DNA of 64,000 nucleotides from assembly GCA_052174535.1 (NCBI GenBank), contig JBQMRQ010000002.1, forward strand, positions 1 to 64,000, given 5' to 3'. The translations under genes and the position numbers were made by a program. Shown in pieces: positions 8,717 to 19,400 of this stretch (its first letter is position 1; every line of letters begins with the position of its first letter). The notes beneath the pieces are model-generated. The model worked only from the letters and a program-made list of their open reading frames with translations, was not told the DNA's origin and did not search any database. Source of the DNA: Arsenophonus sp052174535 (GTDB taxonomy: Bacteria; Pseudomonadota; Gammaproteobacteria; Enterobacterales; Enterobacteriaceae).

Positions 8717-10703
8717 GATGAATACCTGTTTTTTTTAGTTTATCGTAATACTGATCTTCAATATGTTTAATTTCTTCTACAGAGATATAATAATCAATGT
8801 TATTATCAAAACTTTTACCAATCCAGCTAACAATGATACCCACAAAACCAATAATTGCTAGCCACCAAATATGCCAGATCATAGCAAAACCGAAGATCAA
8901 ACAAAATACTGAGATAATTATCCCGACAGAAGTATTTTTTGGCATATGAATAGGTTCATATTTAGTTGGTTGTTGATATGCAATTTCTTTTTCTTTCACT
9001 TTCATATTCCACCAAGCATCACGTGTATTAATTTGTGGTTCTTTAGCGAAGTTATAAAAAGGCGCTGGAGATGATGTTGACCATTCTAATGTACGACCAC
9101 CCCATGGATCGCCGCTGAAATCGCGATTTTTATGGCGATCACGAACACTAACAATTATTTGAATAACTTGACAGATGATTCCGATAGCAATAAGCGCAAC
9201 ACCGAATGAAGCAACCATTAGCATTGGATGATATTGTGGATCAATATTTTGACTTAAACGACGAGTCATACCCATGAAACCTAGTATATAAAGAGGCATA
9301 AACGCGATAAAGAAACCGCTAATCCAAAACCAGAAAGCACGAACACCCCATTTTTCATTTAATATAAAACCAAAAGCTTTTGGAAACCAGTAAGTCATAC
9401 CAGCAAAACAACCAAAGACCACCCCACCAATAATGACATTATGAAAATGGGCAATTAAAAATAAACTATTGTGCAGAACAAAATTTGCACCAGGAATAGC
9501 CAACAATACACCAGTCATTCCGCCAATTGAAAAAGTAACAATAAAACCAATAGTCCAGAGCATTGGTGTTTTAAATTCGATACGGCCATGGTACATGGTA
9601 AATAACCAATTAAATATTTTTACTCCAGTTGGAATAGCAATAATCATAGTAGCTATACCGAAGAAGGCATTAACATTTGCTCCACTTCCCATTGTAAAGA
9701 AATGATGTAACCAAACGACAAATGACATCACAGTAATAACAATGGTTGCCCATACTAGAGACGTATAACCAAATAAACATTTCTTACAGAAAGTTGCTGT
9801 AACTTCCGAAAATATACCAAAAATAGGTAATACTAATATATAAACTTCAGGATGCCCCCAAGCCCAAACCAAATTAATATACATCATCATATTGCCGCCC
9901 ATTTCATTAGTGAAAAAATGGGTTCCTAAATATCTATCAAGTGTGAGTAGTGCAATAGTAACAGTTAGGATAGGAAAAGCTTCAATAATCAGTATATTAG
10001 TACAAATAGCTGTCCAGGTAAAAACAGGCATCTTCATCATTGACATGCCAGATGCTCGCATCCTAAGAATGGTAGTAAAAAAGTTTATACCAGTTAGAGT
10101 AGTGCCAATTCCTGAAATTTGTAAACTCCATATCCAATAATCTACCCCTACACCAGGGTTGTATTCCTTACCTGATAATGGAGGGTAAGCTAGCCAGCCA
10201 GTCTGAGCAAATTCACCGATACCTAATGACAAGTTAATTAAGATAACGCCAACCACAAATAACCAAAAACTGAGAGAATTTAGAAATGGAAAGGCCACAT
10301 CGCGAGCACCAATTTGTAATGGCACGACTAAATTCATTAAGCCAACAACGAAAGGTGTTGCCATAAAAAAAATCATAATCACACCATGAGCGGTAAAAAC
10401 TTGATCATAATGATGAGGTGGTAAAAAACCGACTTCACCAGATGAAGCTAATGCTTGCTGACCTCGCATCATAATTGCATCAGCAAAACCCCGTAACAGC
10501 ATTACCATGGCAACAATAATATACATAATACCAATTTTTTTATGATCTACACTAGTTAACCATTCACTCCACAGCCATTTCCATTTACCGAAATAAGTGA
10601 TAACTCCTAAAATAGTGATACTAGCTAACAAAATACAAATTACAGTAATGACAATAATTGGCTCGTGAATAGGGATTGAATCAAATGTTAATTTACCAAA
10701 CAT
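8706..10703 (-). CDS. cyoB: Cytochrome bo3 ubiquinol oxidase subunit I
   Basis: 665 residues (E. coli 663) and essentially gap-free with E. coli through the catalytic core. It oxidises ubiquinol, reduces O2 to water and pumps protons across the inner membrane. Ligands are in place: His106 and His421 for low-spin heme b, His284 (WGHPEVY) with the cross-linking Tyr288, His333/His334 (WLHHFFTMG) for CuB, and His419 (AHFHN) for heme o3. The quinone-site residues Arg71, Asp75 and His98 are also kept. It lies 5 nt downstream of cyoA. All functional residues I can check are retained, so respiration with oxygen is evidently under selection. Confidence 0.98.
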   Translation of the reverse strand: MFGKLTFDSIPIHEPIIVITVICILLASITILGVITYFGKWKWLWSEWLTSVDHKKIGIMYIIVAMVMLLRGFADAIMMRGQQALASSGEVGFLPPHHYDQVFTAHGVIMIFFMATPFVVGLMNLVVPLQIGARDVAFPFLNSLSFWLFVVGVILINLSLGIGEFAQTGWLAYPPLSGKEYNPGVGVDYWIWSLQISGIGTTLTGINFFTTILRMRASGMSMMKMPVFTWTAICTNILIIEAFPILTVTIALLTLDRYLGTHFFTNEMGGNMMMYINLVWAWGHPEVYILVLPIFGIFSEVTATFCKKCLFGYTSLVWATIVITVMSFVVWLHHFFTMGSGANVNAFFGIATMIIAIPTGVKIFNWLFTMYHGRIEFKTPMLWTIGFIVTFSIGGMTGVLLAIPGANFVLHNSLFLIAHFHNVIIGGVVFGCFAGMTYWFPKAFGFILNEKWGVRAFWFWISGFFIAFMPLYILGFMGMTRRLSQNIDPQYHPMLMVASFGVALIAIGIICQVIQIIVSVRDRHKNRDFSGDPWGGRTLEWSTSSPAPFYNFAKEPQINTRDAWWNMKVKEKEIAYQQPTKYEPIHMPKNTSVGIIISVFCLIFGFAMIWHIWWLAIIGFVGIIVSWIGKSFDNNIDYYISVEEIKHIEDQYYDKLKKTGIHHVN

Positions 10704-10708
10704 ACTAT

Positions 10709-11656
10709 TTATTCCTTAGCATCAATATGAGCAGAGTGGTTTATATTCATTGATTGATTTATAGATATTTCATGCTCGGTTTTGTTAGCATCATTGCTAT
10801 AATGTTTGTGGCCGAATTTTAATATTAGTTCTTCATAGAGGTTTGGTTTTATGCTTGAAAAATAGGTAACTGGAACATTGTGAGTAGGTTTAGCTAATTG
10901 GTTAAATGTAGCCATGCTATCTAACGTTTTATTGGATGCTTTAACTTTTTTAACCCATTTATCAAAAATTACTGAATTAGGCGTTGCAATTACATTAAAT
11001 TTCATGTCTGAAAAACCATGACCGGTATAGCTTGATGAGAAACCTTTATAGGTACCAGGTTTATTAGCAATTAAGTGAAGCTTCGTTTGCATACCAGCCA
11101 TCGCATAAATTTGACCACCAAGTGCTGGGATAAAAAAAGAATTCATCACTGACTCGGCTGTTACTCTAAAGTTAATTGGCACACCGACAGGAATAGCAAT
11201 TTCATTAATGGTAGCGATATTCTCTTCTGGATAGATAAATATCCATTTCCAATCGGTAGAAATGACCTGAATAGTAATTGGTTTTTTATCACTTTCTAAT
11301 AATTTATAAGGATCTAATTGATGGGTGGTTTTCCAGGTGATTACAGCAAGAATGATGATGATGATGATAGGAACTGTCCAACAAACTAACTCAATTTTGC
11401 TTGAATATGCCCAATCTGGTCGGTAGGTTGCCTGTTTGTTACTTGCTCGATATTTTCTGGCAAAGATAATAGTCATAAAAATAACTGGAATAACAACAAT
11501 TAACATTAAACTAAGCGCAGTCAGTATCAATTTTTTTTGTTCTATACCAATGGTACCCTTGGGATCCATTAATACCATATTGCAACCAGTTAGCAAGAAA
11601 AAAATAGCAAGTAATGAAATGATTCCAATGCTTCCTTTATATTTTATAAGTCTCAT
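10709..11656 (-). CDS. cyoA: Cytochrome bo3 ubiquinol oxidase subunit II (lipoprotein)
   Basis: 315 residues, the same length as E. coli CyoA. It has a lipoprotein signal with lipobox LTGC (Cys25), two transmembrane helices, then a periplasmic cupredoxin-like domain (DWKWIFIYPEENIATVNEI-type block, VMNSFFIPALGGQIYAMAG). It lacks the CuA ligands, as expected for a quinol rather than cytochrome c oxidase. The C-terminus is shorter in His/Met residues than in E. coli but ends with a His-containing tail (HSAHIDAKE). The ATG at 11656 is preceded by GGGA at 11664-11667 with 7-nt spacing. First gene of cyoABCDE. Confidence 0.97.
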   Translation of the reverse strand: MRLIKYKGSIGIISLLAIFFLLTGCNMVLMDPKGTIGIEQKKLILTALSLMLIVVIPVIFMTIIFARKYRASNKQATYRPDWAYSSKIELVCWTVPIIIIIILAVITWKTTHQLDPYKLLESDKKPITIQVISTDWKWIFIYPEENIATINEIAIPVGVPINFRVTAESVMNSFFIPALGGQIYAMAGMQTKLHLIANKPGTYKGFSSSYTGHGFSDMKFNVIATPNSVIFDKWVKKVKASNKTLDSMATFNQLAKPTHNVPVTYFSSIKPNLYEELILKFGHKHYSNDANKTEHEISINQSMNINHSAHIDAKE

Positions 11657-11705
11657 TTAGCGATCCCAAATGAAAAAGTAATTATTGTCGTTTTGTTCAG
11701 TATTC

Positions 11706-11734
11706 ATTTTACGCTAAGGTTATATTAGTGTAAA
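11706..11734 (-). promoter_or_regulatory. Sigma70-like promoter of the cyo operon
   Basis: On the minus strand TTTACA (11729-11734) and TAAAAT (11706-11711) are separated by exactly 17 bp. This would start transcription near 11699 and give a leader of roughly 43 nt before the cyoA ATG. It is the best-formed promoter I found in the window. I could not identify ArcA or FNR operators around it by eye. Confidence 0.65.
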
Positions 11735-11816
11735 CAATTGTAAGGTGCATAAATATAATTATTATTACTTTTTATTAAAGTGATCAGATGTAAAATTGAA
11801 TTCATTATATAATAAT

Positions 11817-13205
11817 GAGTTATATTCATTTCTGATATATGAAGTTTCGGAGAAAGTAATGTATCCTGATGATTTATTCATAAATGATTTCAACAACAGA
11901 GAGATCATATACCATGAAAAGGCTATCCTACAAGGATCTCTGAAACTAAATATTACCAACAATCCCTTAACATGAACGCGTCATTAATAATGGAAGGTAG
12001 CTGATAGCATTGCTGTTGAGGGTGTGGTTGAAGCCACAGTGGGATAATCTGCTCAGCGACGCCTTTTATTGACAGAGTTATATAATCGTCTGTAATAGTT
12101 ATTTGCTACAGCAAACTATATAGACTTTTTTATGGGGTATTAACAATATTGAGATTAAAGTACTTAAGATCAGGGGGATTCAGCGGAAACGTAATATGCT
12201 TCAACAGTTCATTGCTACCGTCTTATCTTAAACACGAAAAACGTCAAAGGCTGCTACCATGGATTTTATACCTACGAGGGATCTTTTATCGGTGATTTTC
12301 GAAGCTTTAAGCTGTTTCTCTGTGAAAAACATATAATATTCTTGCTAAAGTGCTATCAGGAGATTTAAACAACGATAGCTTAAAGAGCGCAGGCAATATA
12401 TAGATGTGTAATTTAAGTGATATACCTACATTTATTTCTTAGCTGATAGTATAATTGTCCTCTCAAGAAAGCTTATCGCCTTTACCTGCCCGCTCATTAT
12501 CGACCTCACTACGCATTAATGCAAGGAGGTAGCTGCGCTTAAAGAGGGTTATTAAAATCAGAATCAAGCTGAGCATAACTTTTCAATGGCTAGCGAGCGC
12601 GTGACTTAACCGTCCTCTCAGGCTTGCTACGAGAGGATGGTGCTTGGTTTTTCTTTGGAAGATAATAGCAAAACTATTTCCGAGTATGCAATACCAATGT
12701 TTTTGGGTAGATAAATAGCTTATGTGCTACTTACATTCTCCAAAGGTATGTAAGCGAAAGTTAATGATGAGCTACTGAATAGGTATAGCTATCAAAAACT
12801 ACGATACAGCTAATAAAGCCTTTTATGCCTTATTGGTAAGGTTTTAACATATCTTCCTAACAATAAAGAAGTTAAAGAAAGAACGAGAAAATAGCTAGCA
12901 TTCTATGCTTCCCGTCAGAGCGTTGGGCATCATAAGAACGATGAATCTCATTAAGTAGGATTTTGCAATTAATCAGGTTAACCTATAGAAGGTTAAAACT
13001 GTAGTGCTAGAAAAGCAACTCTTTTAATTATATTTAATTAAGCTACTCTAATTTTTATAAAAATTATAATTGGTTAAAAAATGGTAGAGGGACTTGACCT
13101 TACTGGTAAATAAAATATCCATTTTAAAAATGAAGAATAGATTTATGAAGAATCAGAGTGAAATGTAGCTTGATCACCACCATACAATAATTCTCTAATA
13201 ACTCT
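11817..13205 (+). mobile_element. IS256-family remnant A (nearly full length)
   Basis: 1389 bp element on the plus strand bounded by a left end starting GAGTTATATTCATTTCT and a right end finishing ...AATAACTC, matching the ends of the other copies. The transposase is shattered, but FNSSLLPSYLKHEK and LLPW near 12195-12260 and a piece near 12900 (FYASRQ) follow the IS256 order. It separates cyoA from the fossil virB cluster. Confidence 0.8.
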
Positions 13206-13289
13206 CCTCTATTTATGAAATAAGATACTTTCACTAAAAAGTGATTTGTTCTGAAAATAGGAATTACTTAGGATACCATTTAATTATGA

Positions 13290-15600
13290 ATTACATGAAA
13301 TGCTTGAAGCAGCGATAAATCAGTTTCATAGCCAGCCTGATATACAGTCATTTAAAATTTACTTGGTGACTTTTTATATGCAGAATGTGAAAAACTACCA
13401 GTATACATTACATAAAATATCTGATAATCCTCATACCTATGAAATCACTCATCTTTACTATTTTTCTCTTAAAGAAAAACCATTCCGTCACAACCGCTTA
13501 TTTTTATTAGCTTACTATACCTACTATTGATAGAACTACCGCTTTTAAAACTGGATAAAAAAAATTAAAGAACAATAGAAGTTATACGATCTTGATGGGA
13601 CATTGAGAGAGATGTCAAAAATCAAAGTGTTATTCGATATCACAGTTTATTGTTATGAAGCCACCCCCTCAGGTATTGGTTTTTTTTGAAAATTAATCGG
13701 TTTTTATTATTAACTGGATTTTTATAAATATTTTTAATACATGAATAGCGTATGTTAGAATTACCAGTTGTACTCCTAGTTATACGGGAGAGTAGTTTGG
13801 CGGCGGTGTTTTTAGTTGAATCTAGGAATATTAACCATATATGAATACCAAGTATTATTTTACAGTTTAAAGTCAAGAAGTTTTCAGAAAAAATAGCGAC
13901 TAAGATGATGAATAACATTGCTTCATGTTCTCTATAATTAGATCATCATATAATCCTATACTTGCATATCCTGGAATGAAGCGTGAAAAACCATTAAACG
14001 CACTTCTATTATCTTCTGATGAGCGACAATGATGTGCAGTATAACAACGTCTTAATCTTGATGTGGCACTTGATTTGTTAATGTAAGTGAAATCGTCCAT
14101 GGTCGGTCACTACTATTTTTCATTGATGATTTATGCTAATTCTCTGGAAAGGACTGGTGACTGATACTTAGGGAATCTGTAATGCTATGAATAATATTAT
14201 ATTACTCTAATTTTGGCATTATTATTATCAGCGGCGGTAATACCCAGTATCCAGGAAATTATCTTTTCACAACCCTAAAAGAAAAACTTAGCAGTCAAAT
14301 TTCGTGGAAATATAGCGATGCTGCATGCTGCTATCCAGGTAAGCACAATAGAATAACTTAAAGAGATGTAATGCTGTTTTTACGTAAACCTATGCTTGAT
14401 GAGGTGTTATCTTAAATACACTTATCACGCTTTAGCTGATAATGATTAATTTAATGAGAAAATTCTTTGATTACAGCAATTTTGTTGCGAACTTTTAATA
14501 AAAACAATAATAATTAGATTCCTTTAAATATACAATAAAATATGCATTGCCGGAAAGTTTTCGCCGGATATAAAAACTAAAACGACTGACGAGCATTTAT
14601 CTAGATAAAGATCTGAGGAGCAAAAATAAAATCTAGGCAATTAAGGGTGCTGTTATTTTTAAGTTTAGTGATAAGTTTACGAGATTGAAATACGTTTTCT
14701 CTTGTACCCAAAAATACAATCTTAACTTCATTAAGTAAGTAATGAAGCACTGTGTATCTATAAATAGGTAACTATGATGGAGTGCAGGAAGCACCAATTG
14801 AGCTATCTGCTTAATATCGTTATGAACGATGAATCGGTAATCATTGTTTTGTTATTACCCATCTAATGGAAAAACTGGCGGAACCGGATCTCCCAATAGG
14901 AATGTATAGAGAAGATGAGCTAAATATCTGATTCTCAGTGAGAAAAAGGCAGAGATTTTGACTGGGTATTCGATAACTATCCTAATATGTTCGATATATA
15001 AGCCACTTTGATAACTTTAGCATCGGGTGAGACGGATTTTCTGAATAATGTCGATATATGTACCGATATCCGTTTTACTTACTTACCGCATAACCCAGCT
15101 CTAATTAAGAGCTATCGTCTCTTTATTTTCATGAATAAATTCTAAAAATAGATTAAAAACCCTCTATTCAAGAAATTTACCTACACCAAGCTAAAAACTA
15201 TCCGTAATTAAATGGGAATGGTAGTTATCGCTACCAAATCTTCATCTGAAATTATTAAAGATGAAATTGATCCTGTGGTTATCAGAACAGTGCACGGTAC
15301 ACAAATTTTAATGGCTAATCTAATGTTAGATTAGAAGGATATTTTATTTATAGTATAAATTGAGCTACAAGTATTTGATATTTTAAAAAAACTAAGATTT
15401 ATAATCTTGTCAATATGTTGTTCTGAAAGCCAGATTAAGTGCAACCATGGAAAATGTTTTTCCGAACGCAGGAGATATTCCCCGGCTTAATCTTTGAAGA
15501 GTAAGAAATATATAAAGTAATAAGCGGTAATGCCACAATTTTGAAATCTCTAAATTACTTTACAGGTAAGGCAGGTAACATCATGAATAGCTGAACAACT
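13290..15600 (+). pseudogene. virB4: Fossil virB4 (type IV secretion ATPase)
   Basis: The C-terminal half is readable on the plus strand. Near 15175-15320 it reads KLKTIRN, stop, then MGMVVIATKSSSEIIKDEI and GTQILMAN, matching the VirB4/TrbE pattern KLKTIRKxNGxVVFATQSPSxxxxS...TQIFMxN. Upstream near 14955-15080, WVFDN and ETDFLNN sit at the spacing of VirB4, and FIFMNKF replaces the FIxxDEFWK Walker B strand near 15125. The Walker A region is not recognisable. A 76-codon frame at 13300-13530 may be part of the N-terminal domain but is not diagnostic. In life this ATPase energises pilus assembly and DNA transfer; here it cannot be functional. Confidence 0.6.
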
Positions 15601-15640
15601 TATCTTTCTAAAGTATTTAGATATAATTAATATGGTGATA

Positions 15641-16330
15641 TATGAAATCTAAATAATTTAACATAGCAATTTTATCTTTCCTGTTGCTCAGTTTGCAAAC
15701 AACAGTGGGTGGTATTCCTGTTTTTAACATGATGTTTAGAATTGGGAAAATCCTAGCAGGAGACTTAAGGAAGCTAAACAATAGCTTATAAGCGACACAA
15801 GAATTATAAAGACCAAATAGCCGTTTACAAACAGAAGCTGGCAACTGCGATAGGTATTTGTGATATTAGCATTCTTGTTGATTAAATTAAAAATCTCAGG
15901 ATTGATCTTGAAAATCTTTGCTAACAAGGGAAAGCAGTGAATAAGCTTCCGTTCTTTCTAGTTGTTCTCCTGATCAGTTTAACGTGTTGCATGAGAAATA
16001 TAAAATTTTAATACTTTCAACAATGATAGCAATTTAAAAGATATGCAAATAACTGCAAGCAACAAGTTATCAATAAGGCGATTCAGTTGAAACAACTGGA
16101 TAAAATACAGAAGCAGGCAAGTCTTTTATTTAATAAAATTAACAAGCGTTTACAACATGCTGCGTATCAACAGGTTTAAAAGCATTACAGGATTTGGTGA
16201 ACAGTATTCAGTTAAAATCTGTTATGTTTAACTATTGATAATATAATGGAAAATGAATATTAAAACTGTAGATTAGCGAAAAATTACTTGAAGATTAGCG
16301 TATTAAACGTTGAAATCGGTGACAGCTAAA
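15641..16330 (+). pseudogene. virB5: Fossil virB5-like minor pilin, possibly with an entry-exclusion-type lipoprotein gene
   Basis: Starts 40 bp after the virB4 end at an ATG giving a signal-peptide-like run FNIAILSFLLLSLQTTVGGIP followed by VFN; mature VirB5/TrbJ proteins often begin near GIPVxD. Lys/Gln-rich coiled-coil-like pieces follow (YKDQIAVYKQKLATAIG; QLKQLDKIQKQASLLFNK). A second signal-like segment NKLPFFLVVLLISLTCC at about 15936 could mark a small lipoprotein such as Eex, or be a frameshifted part of the same gene. Assignment depends heavily on position between virB4 and the downstream virB genes. Confidence 0.42.
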
Positions 16331-16399
16331 AGCTGCAATAGTAAATTGAATAATTTATAATCTAAATATCATCATAAAAAATATTTTTATTGAGTTTAA

Positions 16400-17690
16400 T
16401 AGTTTAAAACTTTATTTTGTAGGATGTAAAAAGAAAAAGTGAAATTACTAAATAGTGTAATGGATCATTCATGTGAATTAAAAATTATTTATGAGATATA
16501 TTAAAAATCAGAAAATTAATCAGAAAACTATAAAAATACAGATGCATCTCATTATCAGTTAAATCAACTGAACGCTCTAACTTCAGACTTAAATAACTTA
16601 GAGGAGTAATATATAAGTCACTGTGTTTTTGTTGCTGTAAAAATATCTAATAGGGGAAATTTTTCATGTCTTTAAAAAATTAATGATGCATCATTTCTTC
16701 TTTATGATTAAAGAATTTTTAGTTACATCAATCACAATTGATATCATGCAAAAAAAGGATATCACTTACTGAAAATTTATCTATACCAAAGAAAGTAGAA
16801 TATGAGATGTTATGCGAATAACAATTCTACTATATTGTGTGGGGAATATAGATAGTTATCTTAATAGTATTATATGCCATCAATAGCATAAAAGATAGTT
16901 TAAGTAGTGGGTACTATATTGGAATTACTTAATAATTTATAGAATAAAGCAAAAATCCTTGGTAAAACTTTACATGACATTGATGAATTAATACTTGTAA
17001 AAAATGAAGGGATATACCGCTCAGTATATGACTTCTCAGTCTATTTATGTTAATGATTGTTTGTATTTTTATATTAATAAAGTTAAAGTAATAATCTTGT
17101 TATTAGGTATATAACACCTCCATTCATATTTATATTTTATTTGATCTATAGTTTTATACGAATCATGTTTAATGATTGTTTGCAAAACATTTTTCTGGAA
17201 TATTAATGATTTTATCTTCTTCATTAATCTTTAAGTATAATTATTAATTATTTTTATTAGTGAATAAAAAGTTACTATTTTGATATCATAATCCAGTAAA
17301 GTTGGATTGTATGCTCAATATGTTTAGCAGGGATATGTGCAACTGTACTTATTTATTTTTAGAATATTAGTAGTTTCTTTATCTGAAGTGATCGCAATAG
17401 TTTCTATACAATCACTGTTCGAGATTAGGATAAGTGTAGTTGCGTTAGCAACAAAATGTTATCAACCCGCAGAGGCAAGATATAAAAACACAATGCTCGT
17501 AATGTTGCTAGTTTTTAGATAAACCAAACCCGTCGTAGCTCTGGGTCAAAATATAATGCGAAAAAAGCAAAAAAATCTGCTATTGAGCAGATGATAGCAA
17601 GAAATTAAGCGCTAAGTATACCGGAAGAAAAACGTCTCCTATTGAAAAAATAAAACCTTCTTTGAAGTAAAAAAAGGATTAAATAGGAAA
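16400..17690 (+). pseudogene. virB6: Probable fossil virB6 (polytopic membrane protein)
   Basis: Degraded plus-strand region between the virB5-like and virB7/B8-like remnants. It carries hydrophobic stretches near 17030-17100 and 17310-17400 (e.g. SICLAGICATVLIYF), then a basic segment near 17530-17600 (KYNAKKAKKSAIEQ). Length and hydrophobicity fit VirB6, but no specific motif supports it on its own; the call is by position. Confidence 0.3.
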
Positions 17691-17737
17691 ACCATAAATT
17701 AAATCTATATTCATGATAGTCCATTGAATTATATCTA

Positions 17738-17773
17738 ATTTTTACCTTTTAACTTATTTTAAAAGGTAAAAAT
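17738..17773. repeat. Perfect 15-bp inverted repeat between virB6 and virB7 remnants
   Basis: ATTTTTACCTTTTAA at 17738-17752 and its exact complement at 17759-17773 flank a 6-nt loop. The hairpin ends one base before an ATG at 17775. It has no GC-rich stem plus T-tract, so it is not a standard terminator. It may be a remnant of an intercistronic hairpin or an operator. Confidence 0.7.
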
Positions 17774-17774
17774 T

Positions 17775-17868
17775 ATGAATTACATTATCGCATTAGTATT
17801 TATGCGCCCTTTTTAAGTATATGTAATCTCTTTGCCAGTAAAAATTACAAAAAAAGGAAAGTATAAAT
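17775..17868 (+). pseudogene. virB7: Fossil virB7-like small lipoprotein
   Basis: MNYIIALVFM then, after a one-base shift, FLSICNLFASKNYKKRK and a stop. This is a short signal with a possible lipobox (LSIC) and a tiny mature part, which is what VirB7 looks like. It lies exactly between the presumed virB6 and virB8. Too short for an independent identification. Confidence 0.35.
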
Positions 17869-17869
17869 T

Positions 17870-18590
17870 AATACTCCAAAGAATATTGCAGAAATTTTCG
17901 ACTATAAATGATCAGAAACTCATTACATAATTAAAAAATTTTAAAAAACAACACATATAACTCCTCGACAGAAAAATAACTAAAGGCAATTTCTATTGTA
18001 GAAGAAGCAGGATTACTGATTGGTTTATTATCACTGATTACCGTAGTCATCATGATATCCTAAAGAAAATCCAGATAGCAGTGTATATGATAGATAATCT
18101 AGTTGAGCATGCATGACCTACGTACATCAGAAACCCGTCTCACCACTCCAGAGCAGTATTATCAGAAGATGACATCAGTCCATTAGGTTAAATTGTATGA
18201 GCGTTATATTACCTCTTCATTGCAGAATGACGATACGGCAAAAATCTATAATAATCAGGATGTTAATAACAATTATCTGTCTTCTGTCTTGAAGATAATA
18301 AAAATTCAGATAAGGTGTTTAATAATGGTGTTCATACGGTGTCAAATTGAGATTTTGTTAAATATGATAATAGAAGCAATAGCCCTCTATCAAAAAGCTG
18401 CAACGATTTGCTATAAGAAAATTATTCATAACTGTGGCAGATAACAGTTTTATTAATAAATATTGGGATTCTCATTTCACATTCTATTCGATCTTGAAAA
18501 GAAATAAATAAGGCGGAGAGAGAAATCAATTCATTTACTTTTACAGTGAAAAGTAACGGCGAGATCGAAAATTCATGGGAGATTATAATG
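17870..18590 (+). pseudogene. virB8: Fossil virB8 (periplasmic bridge protein)
   Basis: A single transmembrane-like segment AGLLIGLLSLITVVIMIS near 18005-18060 is followed by a soluble-domain frame containing ETRLTTPEQYYQKMTSVH and KLYERYITSS (18130-18230). Near 18500-18570 an INPFTFTVKSNGEIE-like end resembles the VirB8 C-terminus (NPLGFxVxxYxxxxE). Order, size (about 230 codons) and topology fit VirB8. Confidence 0.42.
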
Positions 18591-19400
18591 AAATGAGATC
18601 ATTGGAATATGTGTGCTATTTAATGTGCAACTTCGATATGGGTAGGTAAGAAAATAATTACGTAAGCTACAAGATAGCTGTTACCATGCCAGAATGCAGC
18701 AAGTATTTATATCTTATAAAATAAGACGATGATTGATGCTAAATCCGGTTTTATGAGAAGGCTAGTTTTTTATGATGATGAGGCGACGATGGGGATGATG
18801 CACATCCCGAATTTAATGAAGGGATAGAATCACACATAAATGAAAACTGGCTTATATTGGATAAGTTGCCTTTTCTCAAGCTACACTTTGAATAAGAAAG
18901 TGTAATATGATGCAAATCATATCATTAATAACAAGAACTAAATTTGCGTATCAACCCTTTTCATCATCGCCAACAAACAATTTTAAAATATGAAATTGAG
19001 CTTTATTGATGACATGTCAGCTCAACAGCCTGATTTTCAGCTAACTTATCGTTATTTAGAACGAACATAGGAATAAAGTGAGGGAGGAAGTAGAAGCCTC
19101 TCCCCATCTCAAATGGACGCAATAGCAGGAAAATTCTAGTTAGAAAGACACTGATCAAAGAAATCACCAGGAAATTGATTGGATTAATACAGGCAAAGAA
19201 ACTTATCAGATCGCATCTGATGTCGTTTATAACGACAGACATTTTACCTTTAGCTTTTAATAAAAAGCTATTCCGTCTCCTCTTTTCTATCTGAGGAATA
19301 AAGAAGAGATTATTAATAGTTTTATTAAACAAAAATTTAACTATACCGTACTTGTTATTAACAAAACCACACCCTAGTATTGTATTGGATTATATTGATA
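18590..19400 (+). pseudogene. virB9: Fossil virB9 (outer-membrane-complex component)
   Basis: A short signal-like start near 18600-18640 (CATSIWV) is followed by pieces FMRRLVFYDDEATMGMMH, NENWLILDKL, and LRINPFHH...ILKYEIEL. They follow the VirB9 order (periplasmic N-domain with its W-I/L-x-L-P strand, then the linker ending in a YxFxxxxx strand). Heavily frameshifted; the identification leans on the well-supported virB10 and virB11 that follow. Confidence 0.42.

Noticed and set aside
9469..10140. Open frames of 78-82 codons on the plus strand
   Set aside because: They lie antisense within cyoB, which is fully conserved; they are shadows of its codon use.
11341..11375. ATG/GAT trinucleotide run
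   Set aside because: It is the coding sequence for an isoleucine run in the second membrane helix of CyoA, not a regulatory repeat.
11436..11660. 74-codon plus-strand frame
   Set aside because: Antisense to the 5' end of cyoA.
13640..14100. Minus-strand frames of 92 and 66 codons
   Set aside because: They lie opposite the virB4 fossil, have odd composition, and match nothing.
19003..19332. 109-codon minus-strand frame
   Set aside because: Opposite the virB9 fossil; a likely chance opening, no motif.
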